Source of the DNA: Setaria digitata
Lineage: Eukaryota > Nematoda > Chromadorea > Rhabditida > Setariidae
Direction: 5' to 3'
DNA: 64,000 bases
Assembly (NCBI GenBank): GCA_003640385.1
Contig: RCAB01000001.1
Span: 248,001 to 312,000 of the forward strand
Below, piece by piece: positions 38,290-50,501 of the stretch; positions within the stretch are counted from its first letter, which is position 1, and each line of letters starts with the position of its first letter. The notes under the pieces were generated by a model that was not told the origin of the DNA, did not search any database, and worked only from the letters and a program-made list of their open reading frames with translations. Made by a program: the position numbers and the translations under genes.

Positions 38290-40000
38290 TTCATTCATTT
38301 GTTTCAACCGGAAAAAATTGATAAGCAGTCAATCTCAAAAAGGTTCATCCTCTAGAAGCAGTGTTCTTTATGTGATATCTTTTGCTTGCATAGTTTTAGT
38401 GCAAATATTTCAATGCATGGTTCTTTTCATGCCTCACTGGATGTTAACCTCGATAACCATTTTTGAGTTCTTGCTATATTGCGTAAGTCGTCATTCATGT
38501 CGCTGACCATCTAACATAGCTACTATATCCTGTTTAATATGTTTTTTATGTAGTAACATGATTGATGTGTAGCTCCAAGCTGTCATGAACAACTCGGGAA
38601 TTTCTTCATCTTTATTGAAGAATGCTGCTCTTTTCTGATAATGAAGTGAGAAAAATGTAAACAGTTCATTTTGCTCTTTCACGTCTTGTTTCCCTCTTCA
38701 CTGACATGCTGTTCATTTTTGCCATTTACTGCAACTCTTCTCTAGCAGCATAAGGTTTTTTTTAGAAGGCCACATCTGAGTTCCCTTGTATATCGTTATT
38801 CATAATGCAAAGTATCTCATCCAAATGTAGATATAACTGTGCATGTTTAAGTAATTTCATTCAGCCTAAAAAATGTAGAGTTCGTTAGTCCTCTTTGGGG
38901 AAATTAAATTTTTTTTAATGTAGGCTTACATCCGGTGTATGGTTGCACATCCATATCGTGCAGTGTTTTTATTAAGTATTTTCTCTTACATATTCTGTAT
39001 CGCTTTTATCAGTGGGGAACATACTTCATGATGCTGCTTTTTTCATTATTTTAAGGCAAGATTTTGCTATTAACTCATTGGCGACTTGATCTTATGTGGC
39101 GTTTTCATCTAAAAAAGTTTACTTTATATTGTTAAGTAAGTACAATTTATATAAATAAATGTGAAAGAACTCTTGTCATATAACTTTCCTGAAAAATATG
39201 TGCAAGAAAGAGAACTTTGTTAAATGTAGCAAATATGCTGCCTTCCTGAGATTCAGTTCGAAAAGTCCAGGAAAGTGTGTTGTAAGTCCTGCTCTTACAA
39301 CAAGTTTTGTAATTGGAAGGATTTTGTTGCTGCAAAAATTAAGAAAAATTGGAAGGAAGTGAAATCAAAGTTCTCAAGATCTCAGCTCATTTACTGATTC
39401 TCTGCATTCAGTACTGTTGTTTAACATAAAGTAACAAGTTAACACTTCCATAGTGCTATTTTCAACAATTGTCAAGTATTTTTCTTGAGATTTTGCCTTG
39501 TATATAAAAACACTGAATCATATGTGTAAAATCATTTGCGCTAGATGGACGTATACGTCCGTTGTTTTGGTTGCATTTCACGTTTAGTATTGTAAAGGTG
39601 GATGATATATTGTTAATTGAAGTGCCCTGGGGCTGTCTGAAATGCGTTCATAGCTTGTTCCTCATGTCAGATACTTTTTGTTTACAGCATGTTAGTGAAA
39701 TTCACAGGTCGGATTCTCAAATGATCTGCGTGTTTGGTCCATAAATTAAAAAAGATACTTCTGTGAAAGAATGGTTTTGTGCATATTTATGTTACAGGTA
39801 AATTGACGCTTTACACTCCAAATAGGCGCTAAGCACCGTAGTGTAAATTCTTTACTTTTGATTAGCTTGAAAGCTTGACTGGACTGGATGCGACTACTTG
39901 AAGTTCATATAATGAAATATATGACATGAGCGCACTGCTTCTCTTTCTAAACATCTGGCCAAGAAAAGTTCCAGAGATATGGAGCTAAGAGGTTTGGGAT

Positions 40001-40210
40001 CTGCCACGTCGGATTACGGTACCGCTCGGGGATACGGTATGGGCATAGGGAGGTGGAGAGGGTAATGGTAAAGGTGCAACAGTTAAGTGCATGGAGATGA
40101 GTGCNCCTGCCACGTCGGATTACGGTACCGCTCGGGGATACGGTATGGGCATAGGAAGGTGGAGAGGGTAATGGTAAAGGTGCAACAGTTAAGTGCATGG
40201 AGATGAGTGC
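40001..40210. repeat. 104-bp duplication flanking a single N (assembly join)
   Basis: Bases 40001-40104 recur at 40107-40210 with one mismatch, on either side of the ambiguous base at 40105. This is most simply an unmerged contig overlap, not a biological repeat. Confidence 0.85.
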
Positions 40211-41038
40211 GACTAATTTGTAGAGCACTTTCAAACTGTTTTGTGTTGAGGATAAATTAATGGTTGGTAGCAGCGTAATAGTTCGACCTCACTTGATAGA
40301 GACTTGATCCTCTGGTGAAACTTTACTTCTTTTGGAAACTTGTCACTGTTGTTGATAATGCTTGTGCGGGAAAAAGTTCTTGCTGAGAGAGTAGAAGTTG
40401 CCGATATCATTTGTATATCCTTGCTTTCTTGGACATACGGTTCACCTCAATGACCTATCAAGACATCTTACCGGTCTGGAAGGTTGAATTTTTGAATTTA
40501 TTCATGTTTCTCACTTCTTTCTTGGTTTTGCAATATATTAGGAACAGAGAGAGATTTCATTCCACGCTGATCACTGTAGAACTTGATAAAAAGTCATGGA
40601 GGATAGTTTTTAAAGTATGTCGTTATCGTTATCTTTCAGACTAATCAAATTTTCACTGCAGTTATAACATTTATATTTGTCCGATGTCCAAATCATTACT
40701 TTTCTTTTGATTTTACTGTTTACATCAAAATCAAACATAACTGAGTTGACATCAATTAGTGATCAACATGGAATTCAATCTCTTGTTAATATATTTATGA
40801 ATTATTTACTGTACCGTAGTAAAAGTTGCTACAATTAAAGTGGAACATATCCAAAATAGGTATAGTTAACTAATTTAATTAAATATTACAATGCAGGAAA
40901 GAAAACATTCTCTTATTTTATTGTAGTTATACTTTCCATGAGTCACATCGCATTTATTTGACACTATTAGTCACTTATTCAGCTAAAATATTCTTTTTAA
41001 AAATGAGTAAATTGAAATTTAATTTTTACCAAAATCTT

Positions 41039-41275
41039 CACAGTGAAAATTTCAGCATAAAGTTGATATTTATTAACTATTATTGGTTTAGCAATATTTC
41101 TATGACTATGCTGGCGCTATTATTCTTTAGCATCCCACGATCCATCGGTAGTTTATNCACAGTGAAAATTTCAGCACAAAGTTGATATTTATTAACTATT
41201 ATTGGTTTAGCAATATTTCTGTGACTATGCTGGCGCTATTATTCTTTAGCATCCCACGATCCATCGGTAGTTTAT
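41039..41275. repeat. 118-bp duplication flanking a single N (assembly join)
   Basis: Bases 41039-41156 recur at 41158-41275 with two mismatches around the N at 41157. As at 40105, an overlap artefact is likely, and the mismatches suggest two haplotypes. Confidence 0.85.
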
Positions 41276-44200
41276 ATTTTAAAATTTGAAGGACTGCTTG
41301 ATTGGTTCACTGACATAATTGCATCCTATGCTGTTATTGTCGATGACTTGCAAGTACAGCAGAACTGTTCAAAAATTATCTTAGCTGTAGAGTATAAAAA
41401 TCCCAAAAGAAACTATTATTTCACAAAACTTATGCTTAAAATCTAATATTCCGTAGCTGAATAAATTTTATTATGGATATGAATAATTTGAAAGCAATAG
41501 AAAAATTATAATACTTGTTATTGCACTCGAACATGGTATTAAAATTTTCTCAAAAGTCCAAGTGTCACTAATTGTTGCTTTTATTAATGGCTGCATTCAA
41601 TTAATTGTTTATTAAAGTAAGGACAAAAGCTGATGAGCGATAAAACCATTTAATAGTGTTAAGGTGAAAAGATGATCACTTTGAAAAATGGACAGTAATA
41701 AGGTCCATGTTTGAAAATAGATTCCTTCAAAAGAATAATACTGTAATCCCTGAATTCTGGAATTCTTTTTTACTCCATTTATTTTTTACTTTTCCATTTT
41801 TTACTTTCAATGTTGATTTAAGATGAAATTAGTGAATCAATGGCAAAATACAAAAATTCTGTGGAAGCTGTTATCTTACTTCTTTTCCCTCTATAGCCTC
41901 TCGGCCATTGCAATTTATATTCAAAATTGGCTACTTCTTCACTTTCCTTTTCTCTCATGCTAATAACATTTTATAAGACTTCAGTTAATAGTTTGCCATT
42001 AAAGTTGTGGATCAGTCGATGAAACACTGATAAATATTATACATTGATAATAATTTCTTGTTGTTGCAGAAGTTAAATCACCTAAAAATTCCGCATTTTT
42101 CGAGGCGAATGTGATATAAGTTTAAGTTTAGACAAGAATTACTTGCTGCAAAAGTGCTAATATGAATTGAAGCACAGAAACAAGCAGAAAAATTTTAAAA
42201 ACTCATCATAAATATTATGTTAATGTACCTTAGACATGAGGAAGAAAGAATTATATTAACTTCTTGCACTCTTATTAAAATATTAAAATCACCTAGATAT
42301 TCATTGAAATGAAACTTATTTCTGATATAACTACTAATCGCACATCAGTGAAACATTCGTTCCTTGAAGAAAAACCTGGCATGACACGCAGCTTGCTGAT
42401 AAGTTATTATAACTCACTACCACCTGTCTAAGCTTAGTAAATTCTGTAAAAATATCGGGATGAACAACTATTCTGCGATAATTTTTAAGTGGCTTTTAAT
42501 GAAATGTCATCAAGATATTGCAACTTGAAAACCTACACTGAAAGAGCGTTTATTCCGAGAACAACATGATCGATTGTGACGATTATTCGACTGTCCTTTA
42601 ATAATGATTAATATTGTCTTGAAAATAAATTACAAATAATAAAATTTTAGAATAAAAATGAGCTAGTGTAGCGGATATTTAGAAAAATACTTTGTGGACG
42701 TCATGTAGCGCAAGCAATTTTGAAGTCTTTGTAAATTAACATATTTTGAATGTTTACAAAAATGTATTAGTAGATTTGCTGCCAAGCTTTCCGCAGAAAT
42801 AATCCTTCTAGGAGTCTTTCTGCTTAGGTAGATGGCTATTCGACATGAGATAGTTCAAAAATGCTCCAAACAGCCTCATCTTTTATCTTGCTTACTGTGT
42901 TCTAAGTTTAATTTTGCATCGAAGTGAAGTAACTCGACAAAACTAATCAAGTCAGCCTCAAATGATCACATCAGTTGACCTAAAATTTTGTGGACTCAAT
43001 GGATTATTTAAAAACCTGCAATTTCTTATACAGAAATACTTTGCATTTAGTTGATTTCATTCAGAGAGTAAATTTTATCTGGAATATCATGAAAGAAAAC
43101 ATTTTAAACCAAGTACAATCATTTAATCATTTAGAACCAATTAAATTTATAGTTGCGAATGGAGATAAACTACAGTAATAAAGCAACCTCGTCCCCGTCA
43201 GTAAAACTTTTCTCAACTTCGAAATCAACAGTGTAACTTTCTCTTGAGCAAAATTCTAGTTTCTGGAAATGTTGCGCAAGACTTTTGTTCCTTTATTTCC
43301 TCTTTGTGCTAATTGCTTGACTTACCGCTACACTCCCCACGATCGTCAAGAGAAACGGAAGGTTTTCGACTTTAATTATCTCATGAAGCGCAAGCAACCA
43401 CCAGTGACATTCGTTCAACTCATAGACTTCGAAAACTTTAACGCCAACTCTTCTAACTTTTAGATTTCTGCATATCCCCGCCATTAATTCTTCCAACAAT
43501 TCTTAGAATACTCCAACAACTAATCACTTATAAATCAGCAATTTTTGTTAAAGTGAGTAAAATTTCCATGCTTCTCTATTTTCTGATAGATAGAATGAAT
43601 CCATTTTCTAACCATTCAATAATAATGCATTCAATTCAAAACTGAAAGAGTGCCAAAGTGGAGGAGTAAGAGTTTATCAAGGTACTGACAGTTGATCATT
43701 ATTCAGTCGACAGATAAGACAATAAATGTCATGCTTGTGCAAAATAGATGGTGACTCTGTCTTGAAATTCATGATATTTTCAGACTCATAATTAATATTG
43801 GTTGAAAAACCAAATTTTTGGAAATTGAATTTTTGAATTCTTTCAAACTTATCAGCTTCAAGTGTATTCCTTTAATTGATTTCGTAAGCCGATCTTAAAT
43901 CAAAAAGTTTTTAAATGATTTAATTATCAGTCAATTTTTTTGAAAAGGTGCTGAGCAGAAAAATGCCGTAAATTGGAAAGTGTAGTATATTATAATTTCT
44001 GACGCCTGGTAGAGGTGACTGATGATGTTAATATTTCCGTGTTCTTTTAAGCCACCACTTGCAATGGAAACATTTTTTATATCTAAAATGAAATCTTTAA
44101 AATCTTTATCTGAATTCAATTCATTTCCATCATGTGAAATGATTAAATGAAAAAAAAAAAACCTAGTTATATCGAGCCGTGACAAATCTTATTGCAGCAA

Positions 44201-44821
44201 AACTATTGGGAAAATTTTTTACAAAAGATAATAACAGTCGCTTTTCTAGCCAAGAGATTAATTGTTTGAAAAGTAGGCCTGTCTATTAATTGTCTTAAAA
44301 GGCATGCATTGTTATTGACTTATAAATTCCCTTAAATAGTTCATTATATTAACCAGTTTATTTCGGATTTTCTATTTTAAGTGAATTCATTTACTTCGGT
44401 TGTCCATGTTTATCAAATCAAATAATGTTTTACTATATTAAAGTTCTTGTATTAAAAAAAAAAATTCTTAATAGAATTGGAAATAATAGCTAGAAGATAT
44501 CTGAATGTTCAGAACACACTATTAAAATGTTGAATTAGAGCACAGTACACATTCTGGACAGGTGAGTAGTAACTCACCTGGATTTGATGATGCATACTTT
44601 TTTAGATCGAACAAGAAATTAGCACTGAATGACTACAACCGCATGAGTAGTCAGTCTCCTTATCATTTAAAGGTTGAGCATTTTCGGAAAGTGTTTTATC
44701 AGTGACACGTTGCGACAATGATTTCAGATTGAAACAAACAATAAACAATGCCAATATGGGAAAGATATCAGGAGAAAGAGGCTTATGTTTTTTCCCAACC
44801 ACATTCGTCATCTTTAGCATT

Positions 44822-44982
44822 AAGAGGAGACATTTGCACATTTTATATTATCATTTCCTATACGTATTAAAATGACTGACTTGTAATCTGTAATGGAATT
44901 GTACTCAACAAATTCTTGACTAATTTCATTCATCCTGAAATTTGGTAACTTCCAAGAGGAGACATTTTCACATTTTATATTT
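44822..44982 (+). repeat. Pair of about 28-bp direct repeats
   Basis: AAGAGGAGACATTT-CACATTTTATATT occurs at 44822 and again at 44954, with one internal difference, 132 bases apart. Function unknown. Confidence 0.7.
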
Positions 44983-45287
44983 TTGCAAGCAAATTTAGAA
45001 TTGAAGTGCTTGTTTCGGAGATTCAGTTGCTTTGTGGTACAAATTAAGTGGGAAAACACAAAGATTAACAGCTGAAGATTTTAAACGGAATATACGGTTT
45101 TATGGCTTTACGGATATTTTTTATCAAACTTTGAGGAGAATTACGCGGTTTTTGTGAAGGCTGTTCAAAATAACTGAGCGTCAACTCAGTAAAGTTTCTG
45201 AGAGAGCACTTTTTAGAAATGACAGAATTATTCAAATTTAGACTCAAATAAAATAAATGAATGGTCATTGCATCACGTCAGGTCACG

Positions 45288-47515
45288 TCATGTCTGAGAC
45301 TTGCAGTGTTCGATTGCAATGCCAATTGTTTGGAATAGTATTTTCCATGCCCGTTCTGCATTTTCATCGCGTCGTCCTAAAGCTCTGCAGACGTTTTCTA
45401 GCAGTGGATCCATCATCTTCTGGAAAAGTGCAATTACCAGAAGCTACTCATTTGAAATAATTTCCTTGGCTCTTTATTTTAATTTCAACATTCTGAGACT
45501 CCAGAAAATTTCTACGAAAATCCAATTTAATATTCCCCAATTTCAATTTATTCTAAATAATTTCAAACTTGAATTTCAAACTAATTTGAAAAAAAACTGA
45601 TTGCCAGAAACGTTTTTAACATGAGACAAAGATTTCAAATCAACATCCTGATTTAAAACGAGCTTCTAATTTACCTACGAAAATTGTGCTAATTCCTGGG
45701 AAAACTCCGGAAAAAGCTTTTGTTATTAAAATGTGATGAAGTTTATCAGTAGTCACACCTGTATGTGATGTATCTGTATATTGTGCGCAGCGTGCTTGGT
45801 TGAGATTCGTCGTAACATTTCGTACGGTATTTGTTCAGTTTTCAAACTCTCGACAATTGTTTTTAGAGCTTTCATGTAGGTGCATGCAAAGTCTCGCAAA
45901 ACACTAGATGATATCAGTGAACTATCTGGTATAGCACGAAATTGGGGCCAGAAAAACTTGTAATGTGGATTTTCTGAAATTGTCCTGCAACGATGCTGCA
46001 ATCTTGCTGCATTACTAATTCCAATTAACAAATTAACTCAGTGTATGACCTTTCAGTCAGAAAAGTGGCTTCATCTGCTTCTTCGTGAAACATTGACATA
46101 AATTGTGACAGTCCAAAAGAACTAACTTGAGAAAGATTCTGATACCATTTGATACTAAATCTTTTTCAAGCAAATTGAATGTCTCTTGCAGTATTAGACG
46201 ATCATCAGCAGAAAGTCTTCGTATTTGAATAAGTACAGAATCGCCTGTAACATTACTGAAGTTTGAAAAGTGAATCAAAAAGTGGAGCTCAATATATTTA
46301 ACTAGACTGCCATTTTACTTTAAGTTTGCTTTTACATTTAAACAAAGTGCCTTCACATAAAGAAAAAAATAAATTATGGCCAATTCGATTATTTTAATTC
46401 TCTGCAGTAAAACAACAGGCCAGTGAATCAGACTCCCTGAAGATGATGACATTACAGCAGAATTCATTATGTCTAACGGTTATAGTACAAAGAAATTTTG
46501 TTTTTTTTTCCATTGTAGATGTTTCAACTGCAAAATTTTCAATTTACTTTTCTTCCGATCATTCAGCGTAGATGATTTCATCTCCTGAACATCACTCGGA
46601 TTAGCAGTACTTTTAGCCAGTGATCGATACATTCTTATCACAACAATTTTGAAAATATTCCGCTAAAAAAATATTTTCATCAATATGCAAAATAAATTTA
46701 CTACCGCTTAGGAAAAACAAAAGTGAATTACTAAGTTTTGTTTTGCAATTTTCATTCAAAACTGGAGCTTTAATACATTTCTGGAATCTTCTAATAATAT
46801 CTGACATTTTCCGACTGACAAACTAACACTAATCATTGCTGTGATGAGGAAGTTTGGTTATGAAAATTGAAGGTTTGACCTAATGATGGAACTGAATGAT
46901 AGTAAAGAAGAGAACGTTTCAGCAGAATGAAGTCTTTAAAAACAAATCTTATATAAATATCACTGAGAATAATGAAAAAATTGCGTGATTGCGTGATACT
47001 TCCCATATGCAAAAAGCATGAATTTGTAGGAAAGCAAAAGTTTTAGTGGGTTTAATTAAATATCATTTATTAGAATCAAAAAAGTTAAAAATATTATGCA
47101 AGATATTTAGTTAGTCAGATCGCGAAACAAAGTTCAATTGCTCAGATTTTACAAGGAAGTAACTTTAGCTATCATTAGCAGAATAGCCATTGCCGATTTT
47201 CAGTTTTCTGGAATAATTTAGTTTCAGATGAATTATCACAAGAACTTACCTAAGTAATATGGGATCATCGCTTCCCGAAATTTTTATAATTGCCAAAGTT
47301 TGCTTTTTTGATAACACAAATGTCTGGAAAATACTATTTCTTTCTGGAATGAACCGAAACTACAGGAGAGATCTTTTAAAAGCTTCTTCAGATTATAAAA
47401 AGCCATTTGAATAGATCTATATGAGATACATATATGTGAAGCAATAATTTTAATTGTCCTAGTCTTATCATTTGACATCGTTAAAAGCTTTCGTTACTCT
47501 ATCTACCTTGGCCAT
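45288..47515 (-). CDS. glb: Globin, 213 residues, six exons
   Basis: Exons: 47515-47507, 47323-47250, 46814-46732, 46244-46127, 45984-45759 and 45419-45288. All phases close. The globin fold covers about residues 66-208. LSADDRLILQETFNLLEKD is helix A/B, and NPHYKFFWPQF is the C/CD corner with the conserved Phe. LRDFACTYMKAL is helix E, where the distal E7 residue is Phe (about F127) instead of His. STKHAAHNIQIHHI is helix F with the proximal F8 histidine at H159, and ENAERAWKILFQTIGIAIEH is helix H. So haem binding is expected but with an unusual ligand pocket, as in many divergent neuroglobin-like nematode globins with roles in redox or gas sensing. The N-terminal 55 residues are an extension without known homology. 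The 9-base first exon (MAK) and the donor after residue 55 are the least certain parts; an alternative donor at 46705 adds 9 residues. Confidence 0.82.
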
Positions 47516-48182
47516 TTTAAATAATCATCGTCCTCTCGCAGATTTTTTTGTCGCAAAAATTTTCCAATTTTCAATGATTCGCTCTCAAAATGACTTTTTC
47601 TAAATCCGTTTATCCTTCTTTTATGCCAATTTTGAAGCGCCGTTGTCACATGAAAAGAGTCGTTTTTGAATATTTATGCAAAAATAATCTATTTTTCATT
47701 ATTTAAAATTCGGTATCCAATCTAGCTTACTTTTGGGATATTGAACCATTTCACAACCTATTTTTTCTTTTTTTTTTTTTCAGATTTTGAAACTATTCAA
47801 CTACCCAACAATTCGGCTCTTCATTTTCAAAACCTATCTTCTTTCCAAAATTGGCTTTTTGAATAAAATTAATGCTTTTTTGTTGTTTCCAAGAATTGTT
47901 AAAGTAAGTCCAGTTCAAAGTTTTAAAATTATATATACATCTTTTCAGAAATATTAATTCGTTAATAAATTTAGGTTGAAATAACGAAAAAAACTGATAT
48001 ACAAAACTTCATCAAGTTGCAACAATTGTGTTTTAAAATAATGAGCATTTACCTCATTTTTCTCTAAACAACAACATGTATATAACAAGCAGCTAAAATA
48101 TGCATTTTCCTGTTTTGAAAAATCATTGTTATTAACTTATTTTCTTCCACTTTTTCAATCTATAATAATGATAACAATAATA

Positions 48183-48225
<43 letters not shown>

Positions 48226-50501
48226 TAATAATAATAATAATAAATTGTAAGAGAGACAATATTAAATATCAGTAATAATTAATAATTATTAATAATGCGG
48301 ATTAATGCTTGCTGTGCATAACAGCCTTAATACTTTTTTCTTTTCTATCACCTCAAATATTTCAGCAAATTCTGGAGACTCATGTCAGGTTAATTAATTA
48401 TTCATTAGATGCTTCTGGAAAATTGCTTACAGAACATCGAAGTTTCATTAGCTTTGTTCCGTAACGATCTTCAGTAAATAAAGATTTTAATTTTTTTCCA
48501 CCTGGATTTGAATTCTAAAAATTTTGAAGTATGCTTATTAAAGTTTTATTTATTCTGTCGCTAATAACAAATAAAATTTCAGAAATGATACTATAAAAAT
48601 TTAGAAAGTGTTGTTTGTCATTTCGAAAATAACTTTTTTTTTGAATTAGGGTGACTAATTTCAATTCTGTGTTTGCTTCACCATCAAGTAGAAGCGTTTC
48701 GTTAAAAAATTTGAATAGGGATCTCTAACACAAACAATACAACTTTAATTATGATGCATGCGAGGAAATGAATATAATTAGAATGAAAATTGAAAAGACA
48801 CAGCAAAAGTTTCGTTTTTTAGCTAATATTTTTTTGCAGTAGAAACCACACAGTTTGTATTTAAAAATCCATTTTGCACTATTTAAATTGAATTTTTCCC
48901 TAATAGTATTCGTTGCTGAGATGAAGTTATTTTGACTTCAAGCTAATCATAACATGTTTTTTCTTCTTAAGTAATCAAGCCTTTACTTTGACCAAAATTC
49001 ACTTCATATCTCTAGAAAATTTCAATAAAAGAATATAAAACATTATGCTACTAAAGGCTTGGAAGACGTAAGTATGTAAACTAAAAATTTTGTACTGCAA
49101 CTACTGCGGAAAATTCATTAGTCTCGAAATAAAGTGAAAGAGGTAAAAAAGAGCGTGCTGAAATTATAATGCATTTCTTCGTGAATAAATATATCTTCGT
49201 TAGTTAGCTCTCTGATCTTGATAAGGTATTTGAAAAAAAATTATTTTAGATTTCTGAACGTTTATAATTTTTTTTAAGGATTTAAATTGTGTATTCGGGA
49301 ACAAAATTTTTTCAAAAAAAATTATTGGATTTGTTGGAAAATTTTCTCAACTATGAAAAGTTTATTCCCATCTAGTTTCTAAATAATTAATGATTTTTTA
49401 TTTCAACTGTTTTATTCTTTTGATACCTCCTTACTGCTACGATTGTCACGGATTTTCTCACATTTAATTGTCGCTTTTATTCGTATTTTTTCTTCGTTGC
49501 AGAACATAAAAAGCTAAAAAATTATTACACTAATTAAAATTTCTCATGCTTAAGTTGGAGTAATTTGCTTAAGTTTTACGAAAATCCGGCAGTAATGCTC
49601 GAGTGTTTTCTAGCTGGTCATTTCATTAGTAATCCAAGTTTCAGATCTATCATTAATTTGACGAATGAATGCTTTGTCAGCGAAGATTGATCGATATCGA
49701 GAATTGGAAAGAAATAGAAGCGTCGAAGTTGAGAACTGTGAGTTCTACGCTACTTCAAACATGGCCTACAAGATGGAAAGTTACTGAAGTAGCAGAGGTA
49801 ATAAATGAAGTAAATTATTGTTTTGATCGGTCGTCACGCTTTTCAATACATTTATTGTTTGAATAGTGAGCTCAGTGTTAGAAGATCTAAAAGTGGAGAA
49901 ATCCACAGCATTTAAATGTTGATGAATTTGAAATTGATTAGGCGGAGCTGTTCCCCTCTCCCTGTATTACTTACTACTGAATGAGGTAGATGAGTCGCTC
50001 CATCCTTATACGAAGCCAATTTTATTCAATTCAACACAGCTGTGGATATTTCAATTGCTATTGAACTTATTTCCATTTTGCAATTAACATTTTTTCAGCT
50101 AATTTTTTGCCTATTTCAATCCCAATTAATTGATGTCGGAATGAGTTCCGTTCGCATTTGCGCATCATTCGCTGCTGGTTCATCACTTCAAGTCCACCGG
50201 TTTTGAAATCATTCTAAGCCTGTGCAATCATTACCCACCTCCCTGATGCGACAAAGTACTCTTTCAGTATGTCTGAGAATTCTGAAATCAAACTTATGCT
50301 CTAATAATTTGCAAACATGTTACTAATATTCTGCAATGAACTGTTCACTTAGGATTAATTCTATGGGTAGACATCAATCACTTAACTTGGCCATTCACAA
50401 TTCTAGAGCTATAGCAACCAAAACGATATCAAGTAATGGAGAATGAAAGAAAATTTATCATCAAATATGATTAACTGTGGATAGTTTAGTGGTTCAGCGT
50501 C
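47516..50501. other. Non-coding interval between globin and CARP genes
   Basis: Upstream regions of two divergent genes, very A+T-rich. It holds the TAA microsatellite at about 48163-48243. No coding exon was recognised; the ORF at 49669-49866 (+) has no supporting splice structure or homology. Confidence 0.45.
48163..48243. repeat. TAA trinucleotide microsatellite
   Basis: A run of ATA/ATG/AAT triplets, mostly perfect TAA units over about 80 bases. Confidence 0.9.

Larger units (their letters stand above)
38290..45287. other. Non-coding interval with PCGF 3' flank
   Basis: The first kilobase is probably the PCGF 3' untranslated region; AATAAA-like signals occur near 39155. ORFs beyond are short and A+T-driven. 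A patch at 43.27-43.50 kb is open on both strands and is discussed as a finding. Two scaffold joins (40105 and 41157) lie here. No RNA gene was seen. Confidence 0.4.

Noticed and set aside
40001..41275. Two tandem duplications as a satellite or CRISPR-like array
   Set aside because: Each pair is centred on a single N and the two pairs are unrelated in sequence, so contig-overlap artefacts explain them better.
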